Program-made: the position numbers and the translations under genes
DNA from: Diphasiastrum complanatum
Taxonomy: Eukaryota; Streptophyta; Lycopodiopsida; Lycopodiales; Lycopodiaceae
Assembly: GCA_029204225.1 (NCBI GenBank)
Contig: CM055093.1
Location: 1,659,155 to 1,723,154, forward strand
DNA length: 64,000 nucleotides
Reading direction: 5' to 3'
Notes under the pieces: model-generated
The model's database searches: none
What the model saw: only the letters and a program-made list of their open reading frames with translations
Told to the model about the DNA's origin: nothing
Shown: positions 15,030-25,807 of the stretch, one piece after another
How positions within the stretch are numbered: the first letter of the stretch is position 1
How the letters are laid out: each line of letters opens with the position of its first letter

Positions 15030-15047
15030 TACTTGGCTCTGATACCA
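15030..15047 (-). promoter_or_regulatory. tRNA-iMet primer-binding site of element A
   Basis: On the minus strand this reads TGGTATCAGAGCCAAGTA and directly follows the LTR end. TGGTATCAGAGC is complementary to the 3' end of plant initiator methionine tRNA, the usual primer for Ty1/copia reverse transcription. Confidence 0.93.
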
Positions 15048-15738
15048 TGTGAAAAGTACAGTACTAAGGACCATAAATGAATCTTTGAATGATCCACAAG
15101 GTGATTGTATGCTTGTTAAACAATCTATCAGAAACTAGTCATCAGAAAACAAGATGTAGTTTAGCAGTTTGATAGGAAACAAGTAGAGACAATCAAAGCA
15201 TTGATCAAATAGTCTAATCCAACTCCACACGTGTGGAAATAAGGCTGTAGTACGGCCTGTAGACAGCGTTTACAAAGTGCCAAAGCTGGGTTTCATTGGA
15301 AAAATAGAGTAATCACCATACAATGAGAGGAAACTCGAGTTTCTCCTTGAGGCTCGAAAAAGTTTCTATCTTCTCACTATGGAGAATGGAAATACATAGT
15401 AAAACACCCTTCCTTTGTAAAGTTAGGTGAAAATCCAGCATGTAATAAGGAAGTAGACTCCACTTTCTTGCCCTAATGTGAAAACCCTAGCCTAGATCCA
15501 AGAGTCATGCTTGGTAGGTGCATGGTAGGTACAAATCTCATCATAAATCATGGTCTAGATCCTACAAAGTACGAATCACTACCAAATAGACACAACCACT
15601 CCTCTTGACTCGTGGTAACCTACTTTAGGTGTGTATGTACAAGTGGCACTTTGGCCATTCAAGTAACCAACAAACAATATTGACAAAATGTACAATATTC
15701 TACATGGCTAGATTTGCCAATGTAGGCAATTTTTCACA
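15048..15738 (-). repeat. 5' LTR of element A (691 bp)
   Basis: Begins TGTGAAAAGTACAGTAC and ends GCAATTTTTCACA in plus-strand view, so it has the usual TG...CA ends on either strand. It contains the perfect palindrome CCACACGTGTGG at 15225-15236. Many blocks align with the element C LTR, for example GGACCATAAATG at the start and TGGTAGGT. The family is related to C but well diverged from it. Confidence 0.92.
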
Positions 15739-16092
15739 CTAGATAATCGACAGATCCTAGCAAATAGGTTATTTCATCTGGAACAATTGTGTGAAACACG
15801 TCGGATCAGCATCCATGCTCAACAAGTCCACAAACATTGACAAAAAGCATGGCATGATCGATCCTTAAAACTCAAAGAGTTTCAGGGTGAAGATAAGGGT
15901 TTGCTATACCAAGCCAAAGCATTTAAAGGAAAACTCAAATTTTCTGGCCAAGGACCTTATGTCATTCAAAAGATATTTGCCTCTAGATATGTCCAACTCC
16001 AAATCCTACAAGATGATCTTTTAGACACTATGGTCAATGGAAACAGATTGAGAAAGTACAATGAGCCCTTTTTTTATCTTGATATGTATTAG
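15739..16092 (+). pseudogene. Ty3/gypsy integrase C-terminal fragment
   Basis: Reading in shifted plus-strand frames: LFHLEQLCETRRISI, then KAWHDRSLKLKEFQ, then the open stretch from 15901, GLLYQAKAFKGKLKFSGQ, GPYVIQKIF and VNGNRLRKY, ending at 16092. This is the integrase tail of a gypsy element with a GPY/F-type module, aligning with 44000-44206 (KFSGKLHMRWLGPYKVIEVF ... INGSRPKKYYL). Everything upstream of the tail is missing at the copia A junction. The open part is only 63 codons long. No catalytic residues remain. Confidence 0.85.
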
Positions 16093-16625
16093 TTGTTTTC
16101 TTTCCTAAATTTTCTTCCTTAATTTTCTTTCCTGACTGCTTACTTTTCTTGTTTCACAACATCAAGATATCATCAGATTAGACATACAATCAGTTTTTTT
16201 TTTGAGAAAACCACAGAAATCATTCTTTTCAGAATATTTGTCTCACAACCACCTCAAATAGAATTTGCCCAACCCCTTTTTTGCAGTGCACGATTCATTT
16301 CTGGCCTCCACGAATTCTTTCTCTGAGATAAACTTTTCAAAAATAGAAACAATCAGTTTTTTGCATCAGATACTCACTAACAGAATTCGCAAACAATTCG
16401 CTAAAGCTCAGAATCATCTCCACGATTTCTCTATTATCTCCATGAATTCAAATCAGAAATATTTTTGCATTGTCAGACATTTTTCCTAGTTTAGTGCACA
16501 AAAAACACTTACAAAAATTCGTCAACCCTCAGAACAGTGCCTCAAAATTCATGAACCTCATTAGGAGATCGTGGACACTGAAAATGAATTTTGAGTAGAG
16601 TTGCAAATTCATGACAAGAAAAACT
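16093..16625 (+). other. Spacer between gypsy pol and extra ORF
   Basis: About 530 bp, T-rich at first, with GAATTC repeated in similar settings (CACGAATTCTTT at 16308, CAGAATTCGC at 16382, CATGAATTCAAA at 16441). It occupies the same position as the TTCGAGAA-bearing spacer at 44209-44640 in the other gypsy copy. No gene is seen. Confidence 0.45.
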
Positions 16626-16636
16626 CTATATATAGA
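16626..16636 (+). promoter_or_regulatory. TATA box of the gypsy extra ORF
   Basis: CTCTATATATAGACC is a strong plant TATA match. It lies about 115-120 bp upstream of ACCATGGCC (ATG at 16748), with a CT-rich stretch (CTCCCCTCTCCTCCCC) between them. The spacing is right for a transcript with a leader of about 85-90 nt. It supports separate transcription of the extra ORF. Confidence 0.55.
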
Positions 16637-17007
16637 CCTCCCCTCTCCTCCCCACGAATTCATTCTAGATTCCTGCTCTCGAGTTCATGTTGAATTTTTT
16701 CGGAATTTTCAAACTTGCCAGAACAATCTAGAACCACAACTGTCACCATGGCCTCTTGAGACTCCTCGCTCTCTCTCCATCGCCGTAAGACTCCTACGCC
16801 TTATTCAGGGGACATTTTTATGATCTCTATCAAGAATTATGTCGAGCAACTTCTCCTAGCCAAACATATTCTGAAGAACCTTAGTTTTGATCTCACACAC
16901 TTCCTTGACCAGGAGAGAGAGAGAGCCTAATCCAAGCTGCCTACTCAACATATTCGGATGAGTTCCACACGTTCAGAATTACATCCAAGGGTGACAGTTC
17001 TACCATC

Positions 17008-17838
17008 TATGCAAAAAGTAAAAAAAGTACCAAGAGTGGATCCTAATCTGATCCTCAAGAGGGATTGGTTGTCAGATTACTTGATCTATCAATCTACTTG
17101 AGATTAAGATCAATCTAGATCAATTCTAGACACAAAATCCTAACAAGAACAATCATTAATTGAAGGTAGGTGTACTTTCTGGTTTCACACGTGTGAAACA
17201 CTATCTAAGTATGGAATCCAACTGAAAATCAAGTACACATTGATAGAACCTCAAAACAATCAAAACAAATGTAGACAAATGGAGAGAATCACTCAAAATT
17301 GCTTCCAAAACCAAGATTGGTGTCTCACACTGATTATGGCCAAATGTGGCTCTATATATACAATAAGTGGGAGCTCGTGGTACTGATCATCCCTCTGATC
17401 CCACATGTGTGAAGGTGATTTGTCATATAATGATTCATCATGCAAAACTGACACTTGGACAAAACCTTCTATTTTGAGCATTTTTGGTCCATTTTCCTTC
17501 TATATGGAGATCTACTTGGAAATCTTCTAGAAGTCAAAATTCGCCTACTTCAGCTTATTCCACACGTGTGATCTGTCCTCTACACATGGGATATGACACC
17601 TAACCAAAGGATGTGGCTCATGCAATCAATAGATTGATGCCATGTGTCATATGTCTAGAAAACTAGTTTTTGGCCTTTTTAGCCACTAGAACTTGAATTA
17701 AATCATATGTAGAACCTATATGATTATGGTACATGACAAGTACACTATTTTTACACATGGGAACAGGCTCCACACATTTGTGTTTATCTATATACAAGAT
17801 TTTTGGCCTCTACCAAGCTTATTTTTGCATTTTTCACA
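17008..17838 (-). mobile_element. Solo LTR, family E, minus orientation
   Basis: 831 bp. It aligns over its full length (reverse complement) with 18379-19202 and with the 5' LTR at 26740-27571. It is flanked by a perfect 5-bp duplication CCATC (17003-17007 and 17839-17843), so it inserted by integrase and then lost its interior by LTR-LTR recombination. The right end reads TGCATTTTTCACA. It carries TTTCACACGTGTGAAA (17183-17198, a perfect palindrome) and CACACGTGTG at 17561. It interrupts the gypsy extra ORF. Confidence 0.95.
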
Positions 17839-18378
17839 CCATCATCAACATCTCTCCCGAGCATATCTAGAGTACTAGATTTCCTATTCTGGGAGAGATG
17901 ATACATGGCAAGGGCACAAGTTATGATGCCAAATATTTCATCAAGTTTCTGACAGAGGATGGCAAAACTATTGCCCAAACCAACGACGGGATCGCTATTC
18001 ATCTCCTTACCGATCCCCATCTCAGGGCAACATCAGAGATCCTCATTGCCATGATCGAGGTCATACAGTCAAAATGGATCGCATCCCACCAAGCGATCTT
18101 TTCTCCTTGACACTCACCATGGACGATCCCACTCAAAACTACAAGTGGGCAAAAAAAGATATCATAGAAGTTATGCGGGGCTTTAAAAACCAGGAAACCA
18201 ACCACCAAATGTGGATAACTCCTCCACATGTTGGTCACCAAACAGTTGGGACATCGAGCGGCCACTGCTATCAAAGAGCTCGAAGACGTATATCCAAGCA
18301 CCAAAATGCGCGCCACCCCACAAATATCAACTGAGCCTGTCTCACCCGCACCACCAACAAAGAAGCAGAAGGGCAAGG

Positions 18379-19202
18379 TGTGAAAAATGCAAAAATAAGC
18401 TTGGTAGAGGCCAAAAATCTTGTATATAGATAAACACACATGTGTGGAGCCTGTTCCCACATGTGAAAATAGTGTACTTGTCATGTACCATAATCATATA
18501 GGTTGTACATATGATTTAATTCAAGTTCTAGTGGCTAAAAAGGCCAAAACTACTTTTCTAGACATGTGACACATGGCATCAACCTATTGCTTACATGAGC
18601 CACATCCTTTGGTTAGGTGTCACATCCCATGTGTAGAGGACATCTCACATGTGTGGAATAAGCTGAAGTAGATGAATTTTGAAGACTTTCAAGTAGATCT
18701 CCATATAGAAGGAAAATGTACCAAAAGTGCTCAAAATAGAAGGTTTTGTCCAAGTGTCAGTTTTGCATGATGAATCATCATATGACAAAGCACCTTCACA
18801 CATGTGGGATCAAAGGGATGATCAGTACCACGAGCTCCCACTTATTGTATATATAGAGCCACATTTGGCCATAATCAGTGTGAGACACCAATCTTGGTTT
18901 TGGAAGCAATTTTGAGTGATTCTCTCCATTTGTCTACATTTGTTTTGATTGTTTTGAGGTTCTATCAATGTGTACTTGATTTTCAGGGTTGAAGTCCGTA
19001 CTCAGACAGTGTTTTACACGTGTGAAACCAAAAAGTACACCTATCTTCAATTAATGATTGTTCTTGTTAGGATTTTGTGTCTAGAATTGATCTAGATTGA
19101 TCTTAATCTCAAGTAGATTGATAGATCAAGTAATCTGACAACCAATCCCTCTTGAGGATCAGATTAGGATCCACTCTTGGTCCTTTTTGTACTTTTTCCA
19201 CA
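18379..19202 (+). mobile_element. Solo LTR, family E, plus orientation
   Basis: 824 bp, from TGTGAAAAATGCAAAAAT to TTTTTGTACTTTTTCCACA. It is flanked by a perfect 5-bp duplication CAAGG (18374-18378 and 19203-19207). No interior remains. It sits in the opposite orientation to the solo LTR at 17008, only 540 bp away in the same ORF. A TATA-like TTGTATATATAGAGCC at about 18845-18860 is a candidate LTR promoter. Confidence 0.95.
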
Positions 19203-19521
19203 CAAGGCACTCAACATAGATGCTGGGACAAGATATACTGAATCCGGCGGGAACTTGAAAACCTCTCAAGTCCCAAAAGAAGTTCTGGCGCAGCAAGAGG
19301 CCTTACTCCAAGAAGCCCAACAACACCAACAAGCAGTAGTAGCAACAGGCAGTTCACTCGATGCAGGCGCTCCCGGTTCTGGTTTTGTGGACGTGGTTCT
19401 GTCCACTCAGCCATCTTCCACAACTCTAGTTTCCTTACCTGCTATCACCACTACTCTTCCACCACCACCCCCACCATTTACAACTACCTCCACTATCACA
19501 TCCATGATTGGTCTCGGGTAG

Positions 19522-19850
19522 TGTGTCCATGCTAGGGACCGGTAGACCAACAACCCATAAGTTAATTGTGACTATAAGAGAATTGGGGCCCTTATGTGTA
19601 CATGGTCATAATTAATGGTTGTAGGCCTAAACACATGGTGGTGGAATTGGTATGGGCCTATTAGTGAGTCATTAGGGAACTGGATGACGTGGCCCAGATA
19701 GGCTGCAGAGGTGTCTAGTGAGGTGTCACAGTGCACTACTAGTGATGCATGGGCCTTGGAGGGTATAAGTATACCTGCTGGGCTCTTCTAGCCTATGTTG
19801 TTGGCCAGCCTATCCATCTATTTAATCTGCCTAACTGTCTAGGGAGATAA
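19522..19850 (+). other. Possible gypsy 3' LTR segment
   Basis: After the extra ORF ends, the sequence contains GGGTATAAGTATACC (about 19769-19783, TATA-like and palindromic) and short repeats of GGGCC. This position would suit a 3' LTR of the gypsy element, starting near TGTCCATGC at 19530. There is no second copy to confirm the boundaries. Confidence 0.25.
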
Positions 19851-20340
19851 TCTAATCTACGGGTCATGGTCAATAGCTACCCTAATCTAAGGATTATGAT
19901 TTGTTGTTCTACAAGTAGCTAGTCTTAATTCTATTTAAACAAATCTAAATATCTAGATCTAATTGGTCTACTCAGATTAATCCTAGTTACTGGGTCTGGA
20001 TCGTCTAACTTGAAGCTACCTACCTAGGCATGCTCTTGCTAACTAGACTAGCTAATTATCTAACTAATCTATCCAAACTGAAGCTATCTAGTGGACAGCT
20101 AATCTTCCTAACTATGTAGATCTAATTTCACTTAACTATCCTATTTTAAGGGTCAGCTATTTCAGATCTAATAGAATCGCTATGGATCTAACTTCTAACA
20201 ATTGAGATCTAACTACCATTGACAACTAACTAACATATTCTATCATCTACCTAAATCAACAACTATCTAAGTTATCTACCTAATTAGACGAAACCAAAAT
20301 TAACTGACTATCCCTAACTAGGCTAGCTAACGTGCAGTGG
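19851..20340. repeat. CTAACTA-rich low-complexity block
   Basis: About 490 bp in which CTAACT, CTATCTA, TCTAACTA and GATCTAA recur irregularly, with few runs of G on this strand. It is not a clean tandem array. It lies just past the 3' end of the minus-strand gypsy pol, so it may be that element's untranslated 3' region or LTR. Confidence 0.5.
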
Positions 20341-20345
20341 ATGGC

Positions 20346-22956
20346 TCAACATGAGCAGACGAAGACGACGAGGATGGCGCGCTCAACATCGGCGGGGTAG
20401 TAGCGACACAACCTGCTGCCATTAATGGGTGTGTCGAATAGTCTGCTTTGCAGGTCAACAAGAATGACTGCGCAGATTTCTACTATCTTATATGGTATTT
20501 TTTCTTGAAACTTGAGCTTGCTTTTATGAGACTTGGCATTGTATAACAGGGCCAATTCTCCTTTGACAAGATCCTTGGTCTTGATATTCTGATCGTGCCA
20601 AGCTTTCCTACATCATTTTTTGACAGCTAGGGCATGAAGTGCTAGGAAGCAGATTTCGTGGAGCTAGAGAAGGTCGTCAAGTCTCCTCTTGGTAGATTCC
20701 TTTGTACTAAGTCATTCAACGATGGTGACTCTCAGACTCGGAATGACAGATTCAACAGATATTACGACTTCATGTCCATACATCATTTGAAATGGAGTTT
20801 GTCTAGTACTCACTTTGAATGTGGCTGAAAGCCCATAAAGTTGCATGAAGCTTGTGTTCCCAACCCTATCCCGAAGCTTCAGCCATCTTCGTAATTCATA
20901 GAGAATCTTATTCGATGATTCTGCTTGTCCGTTGCAACATGGGTAATAGGGTGTACTCTTTCTATGGACAACCAAATAAGAGGATAACAGGTGAGTGATA
21001 GTCTCGTTTAGAAAATGTGTTCTACGATCACTCACAAGTTCTAGCGGGCACCCAAAATGTACTAATATGTTCTCATATAGGAATTTAACAATGGAGTTGG
21101 TGTCAGCTTTCCTTATTGCTTTAGCTTCTACCCATTTGGTCAAGTAGTCGGTGGCTACAATGATATATCAAACTTGGGAGCCACGAGCAGCTGGACAGGC
21201 CAACATAGTCAATGCCCCATTTCTCAAACGACATCTTAGCCAAAATAGGTCGTAACGGCATTCCATCTTTTTCTTGGGTTCGATTGAACCGTTGTTACAT
21301 GTCACACCTTTTTACCTGATAGTGAATATCCTTGAACATTGTGGGTCATCACAGGCCATGTTGCAGCACTTTCCTATTGATATCTTCGGCAACAAAATGC
21401 CCTCCCCCTGTTCCTTCGTGGGCGATACTCACTACTTGGGACACTTCATGCGATAGGATAAAGTTGTCCTGCTATCAACTTGAAAGGAGAATATTTGATG
21501 ATCAACCTACGTTGTTCGATCTTGTTCATCTAAGGGGAGGATGTCCTGACATAAGATATCCAACAATGTCCGTAGCCCACTCAATAGGATTGCATCAGGG
21601 AATTCATCATCAACCCCTCTACTCTCAGGAACATTGCGGATCCATGAGAGGTGATCGGCCAGATAATATTATTTTTCTTTGTGAATAACTATCTTAAAGT
21701 CGAACTCTTGGAGAAGCAGCAGCCATGAGGAGATCCGTCTAGTTGTGCATGGTCTATTTACCAAATACATTAGGGCTTGGTGATCTACAAAGAAGACAAA
21801 TGGATTGGATAGTAGGTAATGGCAGAATTTCTTCACTTTGGGTCTTTCACCATCTTGATGATATTGTCCCACAATGAGACTTCTAGCTTGTAAAGAGCTT
21901 CATCCTCAGCTAGGTCCCAATCTATGCATTCTCGCAAGAGATCGTTCATGGTTATCGGGATGCTAGTCGTGGATAGTCGTGGATCCGTCGGTTACAATAT
22001 CTATTCGGTCTACTATAGCATTGCCTTCTAAGGTTCTGCTATTTGTATGAGATCTTTGTTCACTAGTGGCTTTCGTGGATCTAGTACCTCGGGACTTTGA
22101 CGTGGACTTAAAACAATGAGGATCTATGTAACGGAGAAAACCTTCGTCCTTGTATTCTCGACCTTCTTCCAGGGGTGAACACCTGAAGAACTTCTATCTC
22201 TTTCTCACTGTAGACTCCTTGCAATGGCTCTTGGGGTATAGCCTCTAGGCTCATCATAAAAAACAAAACAGAGTCTTGATGGCTTTCGCTAGGTTTCTTT
22301 GTTGGTTTCGCAAGTCGCTTAATCTGGATATCGTCTTCATCTGAGTATGTGTCTACAACAAACCTTTACTCAGCAGATGAGACATCGAATCAACCATAGC
22401 TAAGGCTTCGGTCCAGTTTACTACATCAGTCTATGAATTGTCACGTATGACAATTCTCCTCCAATGATGTCCGTCATCTGACTTCTCGTCAAAATGGATT
22501 GTAGTTGTAGAGCTTGCAACCATGGCTCTCTGGTCAGTCAGTTTTGTGATCCAAGTATTAGGATCGATCTTAACTGCAAAATCATGATTCTACAAGATGA
22601 TGCAATTCTTTCTCCAGTCATGAAGAGCTTCTGACATTTTGAGCCACAGTTTACCTAATAGGACGCTGTAGGTTTGGGGAGATTCGGGCAAGTTCAAGAC
22701 TACAAAATCTAGCACAAAAAAATTTCGACTACTTTGGTGTGCACTTCCTTGGCTATGCCTAATGGTCTCACAATTGGTCAACTAGTCGGATTGTAGATGG
22801 AGCGCTTACCATATGAGAAAGTCCCCATTCATGATAAAGCTTGGAGGAAATGATGTTCACTTCGGATCCTCCATCGATTATGGTCGATTCTTGTGATCCA
22901 TTCTGAATCCTCCTGACCTTGAAAAATTTGTCAACGTACCTATTGAAATACTTCAT
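20346..22956 (-). pseudogene. Ty3/gypsy pol remnant lacking reverse transcriptase
   Basis: Minus-strand order: aspartic protease (22956-22590; TIIDGGSEVNIISSKL, with DGG at the active site), a charged linker (about 22380-22100), RNase H (about 21960-21669; FVFFVDHQALMYLVN), integrase core (about 21170-20712; YIIVATDYLTKWVEA, LVSDRRTHFLNET and CNGQAESSNKIL supply D, D and E) and integrase tail (20555-20346; LKFQEKIPYKIVE, INGSRLCRYY). The stretch that should hold reverse transcriptase is far too short, and TSIPITMNDLL joins the linker directly to RNase H. Numerous stops separate the parts. It is a dead internal-deletion copy. It belongs near the 43056 copy by its tail motif. Confidence 0.88.
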
Positions 22957-23029
22957 GAACTCATTGACATAGATCCACCCCCAATGGACAATCCTAGGTC
23001 ATTTGTACCCACGCAGTTTGGAACTTCCC

Positions 23030-23056
23030 TAAGATCGACCTCCCAAGGTTTGATGG
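23030..23056 (+). pseudogene. Stub of gypsy gag at LTR D junction
   Basis: Plus-strand KIDLPRFDG, cut off exactly where the family D LTR begins. The same motif (LDLPKFDG) opens the gag core at 24775. It is only nine residues long, so it is listed mainly because it shows what the LTR landed in. Confidence 0.5.
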
Positions 23057-23860
23057 TGTTAAAATATCACTTCCAACTTGTTGTATCTTGTAGATCTCAA
23101 GTTACTTGAGCTTGATAGGATCTCACACGTGTGGAGTCTGTTCCCACGTGTGAAAGAATGTACATAAGTCATTTTTATTAAGTTAGATTGGTTTTAGCTT
23201 GATCTACACTAGTGTGAAATTGACCTTTGAGTAGAATCTTGAAAATGGTCAAATTGGTCAAACTTTTTGTAAATAGATTGGACTTCCATGTGAATGAGTT
23301 ATTACTCACACATGTCAAGATACCATTCACACGTGTGGATAAGCTTCTAGAATCTAAAATGGGAAGATTCCATTAGATCCTATTTTATAGAGAATAATCC
23401 TATAAATGTGGAAGACTAGCTTTTTTGTTTTCTAGCCAAAGAGAATAGTCAACTTTGGGAAATGAGCACATATGACTCCCATTGCTGGATCTGGATGACT
23501 AGGCACTCTTCACATGTATGAAGGCATGTTGGACAGTACACAGCTCATGGATGTACGTGATCTATAAAAAGATCAACCAAATCAATAACAAGTTGATGTG
23601 ACATTGGCAAATTCTAGTTTTGTTGAGATTTCCACATTTGTCTTGAGTTTGAATGAAATGCATTTGTGAGTTACTCTCTGTAAACAGCCATACAGGTACT
23701 ATCCTCCACATGTGTGAGGCCGCCCATCCATGTGTTTGATCATTTGATCCATTGCTCTTGCTTAAATCATAGTGTAAAGCATCTAGATCAAGATCTAACA
23801 TCTAGAACTTGATAGATCTTTGGATTAAGCAATCAATAACTCTTAATGATTGATAGTACA
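23057..23860 (+). repeat. Copia LTR, family D (804 bp)
   Basis: Begins TGTTAAAATATCACTTCC and ends TTGATAGTACA. Two collinear but oppositely oriented halves of the same LTR occur at 59035-60380. The 5-bp flanks (GATGG and CACAC) do not match, and no primer site follows. It is therefore not a clean solo LTR; one side has been rearranged. G-box palindromes lie at about 23123-23132 and 23327-23338, with CCCACGTGTGA at 23143. Confidence 0.8.
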
Positions 23861-24754
23861 CACACATCAATCTATACTGATTACCTTGACTCGTAGATCC
23901 TAACTAACCACCATCACTGCAACAGATCCCAAGTAACCACGATACACCAGCTTGTAACTAACCACAACTGATTGCAATCCAGCAGACCGACTGCCATCGC
24001 CACAGCAGCACACTGCATTAGGTCGCAATCCACGCAATTCGACCTGGAACAATCACCTCAAAGTCAACCACATACCATCCACCCTTGAACATTCATCCCA
24101 CACTCCTTCTCAACCACCTTCCACCTCCATCAGCCATTCCAATCCCAATAGACCGCAACTAATCGCAATAGTCCGCACTAAACCATCAGCCTTTGAACCG
24201 CATTTCACCGCATCTATCGCACTCACCCGTCTCCACCGCAATCAATGCCATAGATCGCAACACACTACAATCGACCCCTGACACCACACTCAATCGCCAC
24301 ACCCGTAAACACCGCATACAATCGTAGACACCGCAATTACAATGACTCCACCCTTCACTTTTCACCCGCAGTGATCCGTAGCACCCACACCAGACCGTAG
24401 ACCGTAAACTGTAGGACTGCAAAAAAAAAAATTCCAAAAATACCAACACCTCAAAAAATCCAAAAACAATAAAAAGACCTCATACCAGTACTCAATGGAC
24501 TAACAAAAAGACCTTGAAATTCCAGACGATTATCCATATGAGGTAAGGTCCCCTATAACTGAACAAATCAGATGCCATAGATTCTATCGAATGCAGGCCG
24601 AACTCCAGGAGCCATCCACAAACCCGTTCGACAGACAAGAACCTGATAGAGCCGAGTCTTCACACGCACAACCTCATTTTTCTGGTGCTGAGCCCTCACA
24701 GATCAGAACCAACCCTAATGGAGTTCCTGCTCCCACGGAGCTCATTATAAAAGA
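23861..24754 (+). other. C-rich, G-poor leader of gypsy gag
   Basis: From about 23900 to 24420 the plus strand is dominated by CAATCGC, ACCGCA, CCGCAATC and CCACC units, giving strong C over G bias. No ORF on this strand is credible. The block precedes the gag at 24755 and probably belongs to its untranslated leader. A lone minus-strand ORF (24186-24449) is a composition artefact. Confidence 0.5.
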
Positions 24755-25807
24755 CGTACATCCAAGCTAGATCTACCAAAGTTTGACGGTAGTTCGGACC
24801 CTCAAAGATTTTTGCAAATCTTTGAGAATTCATGTGATGTGTATGGCGAAACATCTCCCGATGCTATGGTCCAACTGTTTTTGATGACCATGATCGCTAA
24901 AGCACGTGATTGGGTTTTCAACCTTGATTATGAAGATAAGACAGACTGGTCAATTTTGAAAGAGTCCTTTATCAAGCGTTTTAAGCCCTTTCGTTTGATA
25001 GAGAGCCCTTTTATAAAATTGAGTAACATCAAGATGGAAAAAGATGAACATGTACGAGACTATATCGAGCATTTTAAATGCCTCAAAAGTCAAGTACAGG
25101 AATAGCCCTCCGAACAGATGCTCATCATCTAGTTTTTAGTCGGCCTTCCAAGATGGATTAGACGTGAGCTTAAATCCAATGATGAATATACGAGCCTAAA
25201 GTTAGCTATGTCTGATGCCATCAAGGAAGAAGACGAAGGATCAGATGTTGACGAATCCAGGGAAAGACGAGCACCACGTGCTCCTCTCCATGAGTCAAAG
25301 CCGATCGAGGATACTCGAGATCAACTTTGGAAATCCTAGGTGGAGTTGCTTACTAAGCAACATCAACTACAGATGGAGAAACTCACCAATGAGTTTCAAG
25401 CTACCCTGAAGTCTATCCAAAGCAGTATGCCTGGTCAGTCAAACCCTGCACAGGTACCTTATAGACGAAAAACAATATGGTGCCCACACTGCCGGGCTAC
25501 GCATCCTGTTGATGCTTGTCCTTCATATCCGCCTATCCAAGCACATACAGTCCAACAATATGAAGCACAACCATCACATTCTCGACATTCCTTGACGTAT
25601 CCCGAATATCCATCAGAAAGTCCAAAACCACTAGCCATACAAGATGGCTATGCCGTAATACAAGGCCACTTCATGGTTGATTGTCTAGTTAAGACCCAGT
25701 ACCATGCTGAGTGTCCTGACTGTATCAAAAAACACGGTTTTAAAGACTGTCCAAAACAACCAACTAAGATCCTACCTGCCCGTCACGTCAGTTATGAATC
25801 ACAATAG
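24755..25807 (+). pseudogene. Ty3/gypsy gag remnant
   Basis: Opens with LDLPKFDGSSDPQRFLQIFE and runs through AKARDWVFNLDYEDKTDW, FIKRFKPF and IKMEKDEHVRDYIEHFK, which is the Retrotrans_gag layout (capsid domain). In-frame TAG codons at about 25103 and 25130, and one near 25337, break a single frame that otherwise stays open to 25807. The C-terminal part has a helix (LLTKQHQLQMEKLTNEFQ) and a knuckle-like TIWCPHCRATHPVDACPSY, then CPDCIKKHGFKDCPK. The protease and pol do not follow. A related WCPHC knuckle occurs in the fragment at 62507-63640. It was functional gag once. Confidence 0.88.

Larger units (their letters stand above)
10311..15738 (-). mobile_element. Ty1/copia element A, left-truncated
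   Basis: A minus-strand copia element with order (reading right to left) LTR, tRNA-iMet primer site, leader, gag, protease, integrase, RT, RNase H, purine tract, LTR. The right LTR is complete (691 bp). The left LTR keeps only its last 125 bp, which are identical to the matching part of the right LTR. The right flank switches at once to a gypsy integrase remnant, and the left flank is the broken ORF at 9909. Because the left LTR end is gone, no target duplication can be tested. The element is defective (see the polyprotein entry). It is related to element C, with shared LTR motifs and a similar gag. Confidence 0.93.
16748..19521 (+). pseudogene. Gypsy extra ORF, split by two solo LTRs
   Basis: An ORF downstream of the gypsy integrase tail, with its own TATA box. 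The parts are 16748-17007, 17844-18378 and 19203-19521. Ignoring the two inserted LTRs and one copy of each target duplication, the frames on either side continue into each other: DSSTI joins INISPEHI at the first insertion, and TKKQKGK joins ALNIDAGTRY at the second. Other lesions are a TGA at codon 4, a frame shift in a GAGAGAGAGAG run near 16915, a TAG near 17870 and a stop at about 18108. Visible parts are FRITSKGDSST, a helical central part (LLTDPHLRATSEILIAMIEVI), an acidic AIKELEDVYPS, a proline-rich PVSPAPPTKKQKGK, Gln-rich helices and a Pro/Thr tail ending at 19521. It is probably a distant relative of the ORF at 45002, whose ISEEEFKVHVRGKF resembles the segment around FRITSKG. The function is unknown. 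Confidence 0.6.

Noticed and set aside
17293-19521. ORFs of 62-161 codons inside the solo LTRs (for example 62-codon ORFs at 17293 and 18727)
   Set aside because: The two 62-codon ORFs are the same LTR sequence in opposite orientations; they lack domain features and overlap regulatory LTR sequence.
23057-23860. Calling the family D LTR a solo LTR
   Set aside because: The flanking 5-mers (GATGG and CACAC) do not match, so a clean insertion is not supported.
24186-24449. 87-codon Cys/Gly-rich minus-strand ORF
   Set aside because: Arises from the C-rich, G-poor leader block; the residue bias is explained by base composition.
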